Position numbers and translations under genes: made by a program
Shown here: positions 16,798 to 25,269 of the stretch, piece after piece
Numbering within the stretch: the stretch's first letter is position 1
How the letters are laid out: the number at the start of each line of letters is the position of its first letter
From: Bacillus sp. SORGH_AS_0510
GTDB lineage: Bacteria; Bacillota; Bacilli; Bacillales; Cytobacillaceae
Direction of reading: 5' to 3'
Length of the DNA stretch: 64,000 nt
Assembly: GCF_030818775.1 (NCBI RefSeq)
Contig: NZ_JAUTAU010000001.1
Coordinates: 2,794,001 to 2,858,000 of the forward strand
Notes under the pieces: model-generated
Seen by the model: only the letters and a program-made list of their open reading frames with translations
Databases searched by the model: none
What the model was told of the DNA's origin: nothing

Positions 16798-17796
16798 ATG
16801 AAAGCAATGGCGATTGATAGGTATGGAAAAGTTCCAATGCGTTTAGCAGAAATACCTATGCCTGAGATTGATGAATATGAGGTACTTGCAGAAATTCATG
16901 CAGCCAGTATTAATCCTGCTGACTTTAAGATACGGGATGGGAAAGTGAAATTGTTAGTTAAATATAAAATGCCTCTAATCTTAGGGAATGACTTTTCTGG
17001 TGTCGTTGCGAAGGTTGGCGCAAAAGTCACTCGTTTTAAAGTGGGGGACGAAATTTATGGTCGCCCACGTAAGAGTAAAATTGGTACTTTTGCTGAATAT
17101 ATCGGTATTCATGAAAATGACATCGCCTTAAAACCAAAGAATTTGAGCTTTGAAGAAGCAGCATCGATTCCGCTGGTTGGGTTAACCTCCTATCAAGCCC
17201 TAACAGACATTTTGCATTTACAAAAGGGACAAAAAATTCTAATTCACGCTGGTTCTGGGGGTGTCGGTACATTTGCTATTCAACTGGCCAAAATAATGGG
17301 TGCAACTGTGGCAGCGACTGCCAGTGAAGCAGGTACGAATTTAGTCAAATCTCTTGGTGCAGATGAAATTATTAATTACAAGACAGAAAAATTTGAAGAG
17401 AAATTGAAAAACTTTGATGCCGTATTTGATACACTTGGAGGCGAGATACTTGAAAAATCATTCAAAGTGATAAAAAGCGGAGGAAAAATTGTGTCCGTTT
17501 CGGGATTACCGAATGCTCGTTTTGGTAAAGAATATGGTTCAGGATTTTTTAAAACGTTGTTGTTTACAGCAGCAAGTTATAAACTTACTGCGCTTGGGAA
17601 GAAGCATAATGTTCAATATACGTTTTTGTTTATGAAACCAAGTGGAAATCAATTACAGATAATCACAGATTTTATTGAGGCTGGTAACATCAAACCTATA
17701 ATTGATAGAGTTTTTCCTTTTGAAGAAGCTCAAAAAGCGATGGAATATGTGGAGTCAGGAAGAGTGAAAGGGAAAATAATATTAAAAATTAAATAG
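16798..17796 (+). CDS. Zinc-independent NADP-dependent alcohol dehydrogenase/quinone oxidoreductase
   Basis: A 332-residue medium-chain dehydrogenase/reductase. The N-terminal GroES-like part reads EVLAEIHAASINPADFKIRDG and LGNDFSGVVAKVG. The Rossmann part has ILIHAGSGGVGTFAIQLAK, the nucleotide-binding loop. The catalytic-zinc Cys is absent, as in quinone oxidoreductases that reduce enones or quinones with NADPH. ATG at 16798 has TGGAGGT eight bases upstream, so six residues upstream are excluded. It is a single-gene unit. Confidence 0.85.
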   Translation: MKAMAIDRYGKVPMRLAEIPMPEIDEYEVLAEIHAASINPADFKIRDGKVKLLVKYKMPLILGNDFSGVVAKVGAKVTRFKVGDEIYGRPRKSKIGTFAEYIGIHENDIALKPKNLSFEEAASIPLVGLTSYQALTDILHLQKGQKILIHAGSGGVGTFAIQLAKIMGATVAATASEAGTNLVKSLGADEIINYKTEKFEEKLKNFDAVFDTLGGEILEKSFKVIKSGGKIVSVSGLPNARFGKEYGSGFFKTLLFTAASYKLTALGKKHNVQYTFLFMKPSGNQLQIITDFIEAGNIKPIIDRVFPFEEAQKAMEYVESGRVKGKIILKIK

Positions 17797-17901
17797 TTGT
17801 AGTTTACTCTTCGTTCAAACTTTATTCTAAAGCTACAAATGCTCTTCCAGGCATTACTTGATAAAATTCGCAGTGAACAAAGCCCTTAAACGCTAAAAAA
17901 C

Positions 17902-17932
17902 AAAGCAGCGGCATAATAATATCCGCTGCTTT
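17902..17932. terminator. Rho-independent terminator
   Basis: AAAGCAGCGG and CCGCTGCTTT form a 10 bp stem over 11 bases. It is followed on the minus strand by TTTGTTTTTT. Confidence 0.8.
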
Positions 17933-17940
17933 TAGTAGCA

Positions 17941-18195
17941 TTACTGCAAATTAAAGAACACCTGGCCACCGACCATCTCTTCATACCAAAAATGCGCTTT
18001 TCCCCTAGCTTTAATCCACTTAGTAATGTAGCCCTCTTTTTAACTACCAAAATCATACTATTGTTTTTTAATAGGAGTGACCACAGAAAATAAACTTTCG
18101 GTAGGATCTGATACATTAAATTCAATAATCTTGTATCCAGTATCCCCTTCTTTGTACTCGGTATTAGTTGTAATAGCTAATTGGTTACGGTCCAT
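17941..18195 (-). pseudogene. Decayed small gene with two in-frame stops
   Basis: One frame from ATG at 18195 to TAA at 17941 is broken by TAG (18060-18058) and TAA (18042-18040). The pieces read MDRNQLAITTNTEYKEGDTG through VTPIKKQ, then YDFGS, then KEGYITKWIKARGKAHFWYE to VFFNLQ. Codon use stays gene-like after the stops and a terminator follows at once, so I favour a degraded gene of about 84 residues. The first 45-residue part could still be made alone. I do not recognise the family. Confidence 0.45.
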
Positions 18196-18400
18196 TCTAC
18201 TTACTTCCCTTCTAACAATATCACACAGAAGTTACTATATGTAGAATGTTAAAAAGGGTGCTTAATTTTTTCAAAAAAAGTCATGCCCTTGTAAATAGAC
18301 TTTAATTTAATGTCACACTCTTGTTCTTTTTTTGAAAAATTTAAATGATATGATATTTTGTGCAAGCTCCAATTGATTTTATAAAAAGAGAGTGAAAATT

Positions 18401-18901
18401 ATGCTGAACGTAAAAGAAGCAGCTGAACATTTAACCTCGGCTGGCATTGCCGCAAGTGAAGATATGGTAATGAATTGGATTGAGGAAGGAAAACTTAAGG
18501 CCGAAGTCGCCCAAAGAAGGAAAACTACATACAAAATCAGCGTTAAGGATCTTACTGAATTCATCATTCAAAAGCATGTTGCACAACTGATTTCACAAAA
18601 TGAACAGTCACATCGTGAAAACCGGTACCTTACCGAGCAATTAGAGCTACTAAAAACCCGTGTACATATTGAACAATCAAAAGTACGCACCTTAAAAAAA
18701 TTGCTTAACTCACAAATTGAAGGCACCGAACCTAGTACTTTTCCCTATGATGAGTTGTTGGGTTTAAAGAAACAAAACTCGAATAATAGCCAAACACTAA
18801 AAAAAGAATTTAAAAAACTGCTGAAAGCCCTCCATCCTGACCGGGGAGGTGATGAAAGGCTGTTTAAGGTGTTCCATGAACATTACGAGAACCTTAAATA
18901 A
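18401..18901 (+). CDS. HTH - coiled coil - J-domain protein
   Basis: A 166-residue protein of unusual layout. Residues 1-60 look like an excisionase/MerR-type helix-turn-helix (LNVKEAAEHLTSAGIAASEDMVMNWIEEGKL, then KTTYKISVKDLTEFI). Residues 65-115 form a coiled coil. The C-terminus is a short J-domain: LKKEFKKLLKALHPDRGGDERLF with the HPD motif needed to stimulate Hsp70 ATPase, then FHEHYENL. It may recruit DnaK to a DNA-bound or filament target; that is inference. ATG at 18401 behind AGAGAGTG is chosen over the GTG at 18392. Confidence 0.7.
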   Translation: MLNVKEAAEHLTSAGIAASEDMVMNWIEEGKLKAEVAQRRKTTYKISVKDLTEFIIQKHVAQLISQNEQSHRENRYLTEQLELLKTRVHIEQSKVRTLKKLLNSQIEGTEPSTFPYDELLGLKKQNSNNSQTLKKEFKKLLKALHPDRGGDERLFKVFHEHYENLK

Positions 18902-18919
18902 TCATGAACAAACACTATA

Positions 18920-19105
18920 CTATAGGTTCTTTATATAAACAAAATTGTTTTGTAGCTCCTTTTCACTAACTGAAATCCTAATTGCTAAATCTTTGGTCCG
19001 CAATACAAAATCTTTGACCCCAATAAATTCGGATTCAGCAATTAAATAGAATTGTGTTCCTTTTTTTATACCATTAAAATTTTTCTTAAGCTTATAGATC
19101 TTCAT
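18920..19105 (-). CDS. Small conserved hypothetical protein
   Basis: A 61-residue protein, MKIYKLKKNFNGIKKGTQFYLIAESE through SVSEKELQNNFVYIK, with alternating charged and hydrophobic residues suggesting a small beta-rich fold. There is no membrane segment or known motif. The ribosome binding site is weak (GGTAAG). It converges on the J-domain gene. The even amino acid composition suggests a real gene, but no function can be given. Confidence 0.5.
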   Translation of the reverse strand: MKIYKLKKNFNGIKKGTQFYLIAESEFIGVKDFVLRTKDLAIRISVSEKELQNNFVYIKNL

Positions 19106-19204
19106 TTACTTACCGAACTACTCCCATACTATTTTTAACAAATATATTCGACAACCTTTTTTCTTATATTACCATAAATCCTACATCCACTTCTTTAACA
19201 CAAT

Positions 19205-19243
19205 AAAAAAATGACATGTGACCATTCACACGTCATTTTTTTA
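19205..19243 (-). terminator. Terminator after sstT
   Basis: AAAAAATGACATGTG and CACACGTCATTTTTT pair with one mismatch over a six-base loop, just past the sstT stop. Confidence 0.8.
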
Positions 19244-19264
19244 TATTTAAAAGTGCTTCCTTCA

Positions 19265-20503
19265 TTATGAAGCTTTTTGAATACGGATGGTCTTTCCTTC
19301 TTTACGTTGCTTCTTAAATTCAGCTGCTGCTGTAAAAAGAACGTCTGTAGAAGAGTTAAGAGCTGTTTCAAACGAATCCTGTAAAACTCCGATAATAAAT
19401 CCTACTCCAACCACCTGCATCGCCACATCCCCAGGAATTCCGAATAAGCTACATGCAAGAGGAATTAACAACAATGAACCACCGGCAACACCTGAAGCGC
19501 CGCAAGCACAAACCGCTGCTAATACACTAAGAATAATTGCAGTAGGAATGTCCACTTGAATGCCAAGTGTATGTACCGCTGCAAGTGTCAAGACAGAAAT
19601 CGTAACGGCTGCACCAGCCATATTAATCGTCGCACCCAGGGGAATAGATACAGAATACGTATCCTTATCTAGACCCAAATCTTCACACAATTTCATATTC
19701 ACAGGAATATTAGAAGCCGAGCTTCTTGTAAAAAATGCTGTAATTCCACTTTCCTTTAAACACTTAAACACAAGTGGATATGGGTTTTGGCGAATATTTA
19801 CGAACACGATGATTGGGTTCACTACTAAAGCAACAAGAAGCATACATCCAATCAAAACAGCCAGCAATTTCCCATAACTTAGTAAAGACTCAATTCCATT
19901 TGCAGTAATAGAGTCAAATACTAGACCCATGATTCCTAATGGAGCGAATCGAATAACCCATGTAACTAATTTCGAAACCGCATCAGAAAAATTAGCAATC
20001 AATGTTTTAGTAGTATCAGCAGCATTTTTCAGTGCCAAACCAAGTAGTACCGCCCATGCTAAAATACCGATATAGTTCGCGTTAAAAACTGCTTTTACTG
20101 GGTTATCAACTACGTTTAGAAGTAATGTTTTTAGGACTTCCACTACACCCCCAGGAGCCGTAACATCCTCCGCTCCTTTACCTAGAGTTAAGCTAACAGG
20201 GAACACAAAACTTACGATTACCGCAATAAATCCAGCTAAAAAGGTGCCCAAAAGATATAGGACGATGATGGTTTTCATATTCGTTTTTTGGCCACTCTTA
20301 TGTTGCGCAATGGCCGACATAACCAGGAAAAGTACCAATACAGGTGCGATTGCTTTTAATGCCCCAACAAATAACGATCCAAAAATGGCCACTGGTTTTG
20401 CAACATCCGGAATCGAGACAGCCAAAATGATTCCAATAATCAAACCAACAATAATTTGTTTGACCAAACTCAATTGATTCCATTTCTTCCATAAACTTTT
20501 CAA
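19265..20503 (-). CDS. sstT: Serine/threonine:sodium symporter
   Basis: A 412-residue sodium-coupled amino acid carrier of the dicarboxylate/amino acid:cation symporter (DAACS) family that imports serine and threonine. Eight or so membrane helices and two re-entrant loops are visible. Diagnostic stretches are [16 protein letters not shown] at the start, [19 protein letters not shown] (the serine-rich loop, near 255), [20 protein letters not shown] (the NMDGT-like cation site) and [18 protein letters not shown]. Length matches SstT. It is monocistronic with its own terminator; no leader element is evident. Confidence 0.92.
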   Translation of the reverse strand: MKSLWKKWNQLSLVKQIIVGLIIGIILAVSIPDVAKPVAIFGSLFVGALKAIAPVLVLFLVMSAIAQHKSGQKTNMKTIIVLYLLGTFLAGFIAVIVSFVFPVSLTLGKGAEDVTAPGGVVEVLKTLLLNVVDNPVKAVFNANYIGILAWAVLLGLALKNAADTTKTLIANFSDAVSKLVTWVIRFAPLGIMGLVFDSITANGIESLLSYGKLLAVLIGCMLLVALVVNPIIVFVNIRQNPYPLVFKCLKESGITAFFTRSSASNIPVNMKLCEDLGLDKDTYSVSIPLGATINMAGAAVTISVLTLAAVHTLGIQVDIPTAIILSVLAAVCACGASGVAGGSLLLIPLACSLFGIPGDVAMQVVGVGFIIGVLQDSFETALNSSTDVLFTAAAEFKKQRKEGKTIRIQKAS

Positions 20504-20731
20504 AGATAGCCCCCCTAGTAGTGTAAGATCATTTCAACATTTCATGGTCATTTTAGAAGTCTTGGCAAGAGTCTACATTTCTAGCAAACTAGTAACATCA
20601 ATTCCCGCTGTACCTCATCACCTTAACCATTAAATAATAAGTAGTATTATATAGAATATTTAGATATATTACAATAGCTTCATTACTATTGTAAATTAAA
20701 AGATTATCGAGTCATCGTAGCTAAAAAAAAT

Positions 20732-20758
20732 AAAGCTCTAGTCGTAACTAGAGCTTTT
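20732..20758 (-). terminator. Terminator after the heptad-repeat protein gene
   Basis: AAAGCTCTAG and CTAGAGCTTT flank a short loop, with T-rich sequence beyond it on the minus strand. Confidence 0.8.
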
Positions 20759-20763
20759 ATGGA

Positions 20764-21381
20764 TTAGTTTTCAATTCGCTTTTCGATATGAAACAACCGT
20801 TTGTCCATTTCTGTTAACCTGTTATTTAGATAATCTACTTCGAAATCTGTTTTCTTTTTACTCGCCTTCAAAATTCCTACTACGTCCTCAGCTTGGGCAG
20901 TTTCAATTCTATTAACAGTTTCCTTGACCTCTTTAATATCAGATTTTACATCGACCATATCGGTTTTTACTTCTTTCATATCTGTTTGTAATTCATTTAT
21001 ATCCGTTTTTACTTCTTGCATATCCGCTTGCAATACTCTGATATCCAATTTTACTTCTTGCATATCCGTTTGCAAAACTCTGATATCCGTTTTTACTTCT
21101 TGCATATCCGTTTGCAATACTCTGATATCCGTTTTTACTTCTTGCATATCCATTTGCAAGACTCTGATATCCGTTTTTACTTCTTTCATATCCGTTTGTA
21201 ATACTCTGATATCCGTTTTTACTTCTTGCATATCCGTTTGCAATACTCTAATATCCGTTTTTACTTCTTGCATATCCGTTTGCAATACTCTGATATCCGT
21301 TTTTACTTCTTTTATATCCGTTTGTACTTCTTTCAAACCCGTTTGTAATTCTTTTAAGATTCCAAGAATCTGTTCTTCCAT
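20764..21381 (-). CDS. Long coiled-coil protein built of 14-residue repeats
   Basis: A 205-residue protein that is almost entirely coiled coil. Residues 20-135 are about eight copies of a two-heptad unit, TDIRVLQTDMQEVK, with Ile/Leu/Met/Val at the core positions. The last 45 residues (DFEVDYLNNRLTEMDKRLFHIEKRIEN) are a more diverse coil. There is no membrane segment. ATG at 21381 is preferred because GGTGAG precedes it; 21393 has no site. Function unknown. Near-identical DNA copies imply recent expansion and easy length change. A similar-style protein is at 32559. Confidence 0.75.
   Translation of the reverse strand: MEEQILGILKELQTGLKEVQTDIKEVKTDIRVLQTDMQEVKTDIRVLQTDMQEVKTDIRVLQTDMKEVKTDIRVLQMDMQEVKTDIRVLQTDMQEVKTDIRVLQTDMQEVKLDIRVLQADMQEVKTDINELQTDMKEVKTDMVDVKSDIKEVKETVNRIETAQAEDVVGILKASKKKTDFEVDYLNNRLTEMDKRLFHIEKRIEN
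20994..21329. repeat. 42 bp in-frame tandem repeat
   Basis: About eight head-to-tail 42 bp units, beginning at 21036, 21078, 21120, 21162, 21204, 21246 and 21288 plus a diverged first unit. Each is nearly identical and encodes 14 residues of the coiled-coil protein. The period of 42 keeps both the frame and the heptad phase. Confidence 0.9.
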
Positions 21382-21495
21382 TCCGCTCACCATCCATTTT
21401 TTTATTATAAGGGAATTTGCAATTGAATTCTACTTTATTAACTGCTGAAACTTTTTGAATGTGAAATAATTTTTGATAGAAAATAGAGGCTTAAA

Positions 21496-22251
21496 TTAGA
21501 GTGAAGAGTTTACTGAGGATGCTTTTCCTTGCTCCATAGAGATGATCTTTTCTATTTGTAACATAACTGAAAGGACATGAATAAATGCCTCGTGTAGTGT
21601 AGATGTTTTTAAATATCTTTCATAATGATGATGGATACAGCTGGCCATCGCTTCTCTAGCTTTGTAGTCGAAATGATAGAAGTCAACAATTGGGAAAAAT
21701 AAACCGCCACCTAGTGGAAGTAAGGTTCCTGCTACGATTTCACCCTTTTTAACAGGGACTGCGGTTGGATCATTCACTATAACATCCATTGTTTCTTCTG
21801 CCATAATATCAATTGCAACAAACGCGCGATCATTATATTTATGGCCGACAAAATAGAACTTAGGAACGGCACGATTGCATTCTTTTAACCATGAGGTAAT
21901 GAAGGGTTTGTTTCTCAGCAGATGTTTTTTCTGCGCTAAATAATCTTCCATACATCTCAACTTAGGCTGTCGAGTTGATTGATATAACAAATGCCACCAA
22001 AACAGATTGTCTATTAAACCTTGTCGTTTTTCGATCCTAGGCTCATGGTCATCTACCAATTCCTCTAGAAGGGAAAGATTCTCATCATGGTAATACTCAT
22101 CGAATGCATAGATCATAAAATCCCGAATAAATTCGTCTACCATAAGCTGTCTTATTTCTTCTGAAACGGGATAATCAGGCCGAAATGTCTTTGCCTTCAG
22201 GTCTGCTTGAACAAGTTCAAAAACATTTCTAACGTTTTCTTTTAATTTCAT
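21496..22251 (-). CDS. Hypothetical protein
   Basis: A protein of about 251 residues that I do not recognise. The N-terminal 130 residues look helical (LVQADLKAKTFRPDYPVSEE, VDEFIRDFMIYAFDEYY). The middle has a compact beta segment FYFVGHKYNDRAFVAIDIM and a Gly-rich stretch GEIVAGTLLPLGGGLFFPI, and the rest is helical again. There is no signal peptide or membrane span. The start is uncertain between 22251 and 22263, because GAAAGGA abuts the latter. It stands alone. Confidence 0.6.
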   Translation of the reverse strand: MKLKENVRNVFELVQADLKAKTFRPDYPVSEEIRQLMVDEFIRDFMIYAFDEYYHDENLSLLEELVDDHEPRIEKRQGLIDNLFWWHLLYQSTRQPKLRCMEDYLAQKKHLLRNKPFITSWLKECNRAVPKFYFVGHKYNDRAFVAIDIMAEETMDVIVNDPTAVPVKKGEIVAGTLLPLGGGLFFPIVDFYHFDYKAREAMASCIHHHYERYLKTSTLHEAFIHVLSVMLQIEKIISMEQGKASSVNSSL

Positions 22252-22555
22252 CTTCTCTCTCATTCCTTTCAAATCTATTTTTGATGTTATTTATATTTAG
22301 ATTGCTCTAATATACTCATTTAAGAAAATGGCAAAACTGGCCTTCCTATATACAAAAAACAAGGATAAAAAAAATTAGAGGGTTTATGTATGATTAGATA
22401 GCTTTGAAAGAGTAAATGTAAGTGGCAGTAAATGAGTAGTGGATGAAGATTTAGCTAGAAGGAAATTTGAAGTAAATAACAAACCTAGTATATCATTTAT
22501 ATAATTGAAATGGTGATCACTATAATAGATTTCACAAAAGTGTAATAATTAAAAA
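22252..22555. other. Intergenic stretch without a gene
   Basis: AT-rich sequence between the hypothetical gene and the IspA terminator. I see no open frame with a ribosome binding site, no RNA fold and no repeat here. Confidence 0.6.
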
Positions 22556-22587
22556 AAGCAGTGCCAAAGAAATATTCGGCACTGCTT
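22556..22587 (-). terminator. Terminator after ispA
   Basis: AAGCAGTGCC and GGCACTGCTT form a 10 bp stem over a 12-base loop, followed on the minus strand by seven T residues. Confidence 0.9.
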
Positions 22588-22601
22588 CCTTAATGTTTTA
22601 T

Positions 22602-23564
22602 CTAAACCTTCATAACTTCAACATTTTGAGTTTTATCGAAAACTCCAGCTAAATAATCAATAGCCGTCAGGTACACCATCCCATTCCCTTCTAGCTTTGG
22701 AGAATACCCAAGTGGAACCGTTCTCTTAATGATTTGCGCATAAAGTTCAGGCTCTGTTAGCATTCTCTCAAATGATTCGAACGTAAGGGCTTTTAAAAGG
22801 GCTAAAGCACCTGAAACATGTGGTGTGGCCATCGAAGTTCCACTCAGCCTTGCATACTTCCCTCTTAAATAGGTGGAAAGGATATTCTCACCAGGAGCCA
22901 CAAGATCCACTTCATTATTAGAATTAGTAAAATCAGAAATTTGACGGTCTAGGTTAATCGCGCCAACACTAATGACCTCATTGTAGGAGCCAGGGTAGCC
23001 AAATTCATTGGTTGTATCCTGGCCATCTCCTTCATTGCCAGCCGCACATACGACCAAAATATTATTCGCAATCGCCTTTTGAATTGCTTCGTGTAATTCA
23101 GGGACATCCTCAGGGCCACCAAGACTCATGGAAATAATATCCGCCTTTTGTTCAATCGCGTAATAGATACCATTGATAATCCATTCATACTGACCGGAGC
23201 CATTTCGATCTAGGACTTTAACAATTAGTAGATTGGCTTCAGGAGCAACACCAACAACTCCTTTTTGGTTCATCGTCGCTGCGATCGTACCTGCCACATG
23301 CGTGCCATGACCGCTGTAATCCCGGAAAACCTCTTTAATACCTTTGTCATCCTGAGTAAAATTCCTACCACCAATAATCCGTTCCTTTAAGTCGGGATGG
23401 GTCAAGTCACAACCAGTGTCAAGGATGGCTACCGTGACTCCTTTTCCTTTTGTTTTCTCCCACACTTTTGGGGCTTGAATCATTTCTACCCCGTTTGGCA
23501 CCTCGGTTACTTCTTCAACCTCTGCAATCAATTGGTACGGAATTAAGCGCATTTGTCGCTCCAT
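22602..23564 (-). CDS. ispA: Intracellular subtilisin-type serine protease
   Basis: A 320-residue cytoplasmic protease with no signal peptide, as in Bacillus IspA, the main intracellular protease of stationary phase and sporulation. The catalytic triad is complete: Asp in VAILDTGCDLTHPDL, His in DYSGHGTHVAGTIAA and Ser in LSGTSMATPHVSGALALL. The oxyanion Asn is in CAAGNEGDG. The short N-terminal part MRLIPYQLI matches the LIPY-type inhibitory propeptide of the Isp group. ATG at 23564 follows AGGAGGG; the 35 residues upstream in the same frame are excluded. Confidence 0.93.
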   Translation of the reverse strand: MERQMRLIPYQLIAEVEEVTEVPNGVEMIQAPKVWEKTKGKGVTVAILDTGCDLTHPDLKERIIGGRNFTQDDKGIKEVFRDYSGHGTHVAGTIAATMNQKGVVGVAPEANLLIVKVLDRNGSGQYEWIINGIYYAIEQKADIISMSLGGPEDVPELHEAIQKAIANNILVVCAAGNEGDGQDTTNEFGYPGSYNEVISVGAINLDRQISDFTNSNNEVDLVAPGENILSTYLRGKYARLSGTSMATPHVSGALALLKALTFESFERMLTEPELYAQIIKRTVPLGYSPKLEGNGMVYLTAIDYLAGVFDKTQNVEVMKV

Positions 23565-23960
23565 CTTTTTCCCTCCTACAGATTTATTGAAGCCAACCCA
23601 TGATGTTATTAATAGTTTAACAATTCTGAATCTATTAATATTGATTCTTTTGGCATATTTTTCTATCATTCAACTCCTATCTTATTGGGAAAAAAATTTA
23701 GTTTCCAATTTTTATATAGGAGAATGATAGAAAAAGAGAATGGTGAATGAGAAAAATTTTCTACAAATTCCTGTTGCGGCTTTTGATTTATCGTCTTATT
23801 TTGTCCGAAAAAGATGTAATTTACCTATTTTTCATCAAATTTGGTGTTTAATGTAGATAAGTTTTATAACGTATTGGCAGGAAAAAACCAACTGATTATA
23901 AAATTAGTAAAACAGGCGGAACAGACGTCTAACGAATAAGTTGAAAGGTGGTCATGATTC
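23565..23960. other. Intergenic region upstream of ispA
   Basis: AT-rich sequence that must hold the ispA promoter and that of the small gene at 23961. I cannot pick a convincing promoter, and I see no RNA structure or repeat. Confidence 0.5.
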
Positions 23961-24146
23961 TTGGCAGGAGATTTATCTTTACAACAAATCGTCGAAGGTC
24001 TACCGAAGTCTTTACTTTACGCAAATGACAGGGATTTAGAAGGGTTTCAGAAAATTATCGAGGAAACAATCAAACTAAGAGAAGGTCATAAAAACCTGCA
24101 GCGGATGGTTAAAAACTTTTCAACTGCTACCATCCAGCGTACCTAA
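23961..24146 (+). CDS. Small hypothetical protein
   Basis: A 61-residue, probably helical protein: LSLQQIVEGLPKSLLYAND, then LEGFQKIIEETIKLREGHKNLQRMV. Start is a TTG at 23961, about ten bases after AAAGGTGG. An overlapping ATG at 23954 opens only a short frame. No family is recognised. It lies just before the hairpin array. Confidence 0.45.
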   Translation: MAGDLSLQQIVEGLPKSLLYANDRDLEGFQKIIEETIKLREGHKNLQRMVKNFSTATIQRT

Positions 24147-24208
24147 AGCATACTGACAAAAACTATTTGAAGGTGGATTCACCTTCTTTTTCTTTGCTTC
24201 CTTCGCAT

Positions 24209-24470
24209 CCTTTTGACAATGTTTCTAGTTTATCCGCCATCTCTGTCAGAAGTTCCTTTACCTTCTGACAATGTGACTCGTTTTCTGCCATCTCTGTCAG
24301 AAGTTCCTTTACCATCTGACTATGTGACTCGTTTTTCGTTCCAACTCTGTCAGAAGCTCTCTTACCTTCTGACAATGTGACTCGTTTTTCTGCCATCTCT
24401 GTCAGAAGTTCAATTACCTTCTGACTATGTTTCTCTCTATTCCACTAACTCTGTCAGAAGTTACTTCTGA
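24209..24470. repeat. Tandem array of about five hairpin-forming 51-53 bp units
   Basis: Units begin near 24209, 24261, 24313, 24366 and 24418. Each has the blocks CTTCTGACAATGTGACTCG and CATCTCTGTCAGAAG. The junction between neighbours makes the inverted repeat TGTCAGAAG / CTTCTGACA with a ten-base loop, so the array folds into a row of 9 bp hairpins. Spacings of 51, 52 and 53 break the reading frame, so the array is unlikely to be kept for a protein. Confidence 0.85.
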
Positions 24471-24537
24471 ATCAGGAAATGTACAGTTCACAAAAAAGGA
24501 AGCCAGATTTCTCTGCTCCCTTCTATTTCTATTAAAA

Positions 24538-25191
24538 TTATACATTTCTCATCCGACGATTGTAATCCCTCTCAATCCCTTCCTTCCAGCTCCGCTCAAT
24601 TGTTTTACCACAGCGAAGATTACTCACGGCTTCACTCACTGCTTCATAATTTAATTGTGTTCCAACCTCGTCCGCATGGTAATCCACGGCGAAGTCTTCC
24701 TCGATACCAAATCTGGCCGCTGTTGCAACCGCATCAATGTTCGCTCCAAGAAACAGGAATTCCCATCCATATTTCTCTTTTTGCATCTGAACCATCTTCT
24801 TGATTTTATCAGCGGTAAACTCAAGGCTGGCATTTTCCATCCCATCCGTTGTAATAACAAACAGCACCTTTTCGGCTCGTTCCTCTTCACTAGTTCTCTT
24901 TTGCACATTCACGATTTTCTGAATGGTAAATCCAATCGCATCCAATAATGCCGTTGTGCCGCCAACTTCATAATCCTTATCGGTTATAGGCGAAATGCCT
25001 TTTACATTGATTCGGTCGTGCAATAACTCGTAATCGTGGTCGAATAAAACCGTAGTTACAATGGCTTCCCCTTCGGCCTTCTGCTGTTTCGCAAGCATGG
25101 CATTATAGCCGCCAATCGTATCAGCTTCAAGGCCTGCCATAGAGCCGCTTTTGTCTAAAATAAACACTAACTCAGTCACATTCTTTTTCAT
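24538..25191 (-). CDS. von Willebrand factor A domain protein
   Basis: A 217-residue stand-alone vWA domain that binds a metal ion and protein partners. The MIDAS motif is FILDKSGSMAG (DxSxS, residues 11-19), with the later Thr in VGGTTALLDAIG and the Asp in VITTDGMENAS. There is no signal peptide, so it acts in the cytoplasm. It lies 78 bases after the macrodomain gene in the same direction. Such pairs suggest a joint role in a stress or ADP-ribose pathway, which is inference from context. Confidence 0.85.
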   Translation of the reverse strand: MKKNVTELVFILDKSGSMAGLEADTIGGYNAMLAKQQKAEGEAIVTTVLFDHDYELLHDRINVKGISPITDKDYEVGGTTALLDAIGFTIQKIVNVQKRTSEEERAEKVLFVITTDGMENASLEFTADKIKKMVQMQKEKYGWEFLFLGANIDAVATAARFGIEEDFAVDYHADEVGTQLNYEAVSEAVSNLRCGKTIERSWKEGIERDYNRRMRNV

Positions 25192-25269
25192 AAATCATCA
25201 TCCTCCGTTCGTTGATATACAAAGGATACCAATTTAAAAAAAAGAAAAGGTCGCTTCGAAAGCGACATT

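Noticed and set aside
17886..18125. 79-codon minus-strand frame
   Set aside because: It is a different frame over the decayed gene at 17941-18195 and runs through a terminator; the other frame looks more protein-like.
20924..21448. 174-codon plus-strand open frame over the coiled-coil gene
   Set aside because: It is the mirror of the 42 bp repeats on the other strand, with no ribosome binding site and a monotonous Ser/Phe/Ile product.
24163..24396. 77-codon minus-strand frame in the hairpin array
   Set aside because: Repeat spacing of 51-53 breaks the frame between units, the frame opens inside a repeat, and no ribosome binding site is present.
20994..24470. Tandem repeats considered as CRISPR arrays
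   Set aside because: Units are contiguous without unique spacers and no cas genes are near.
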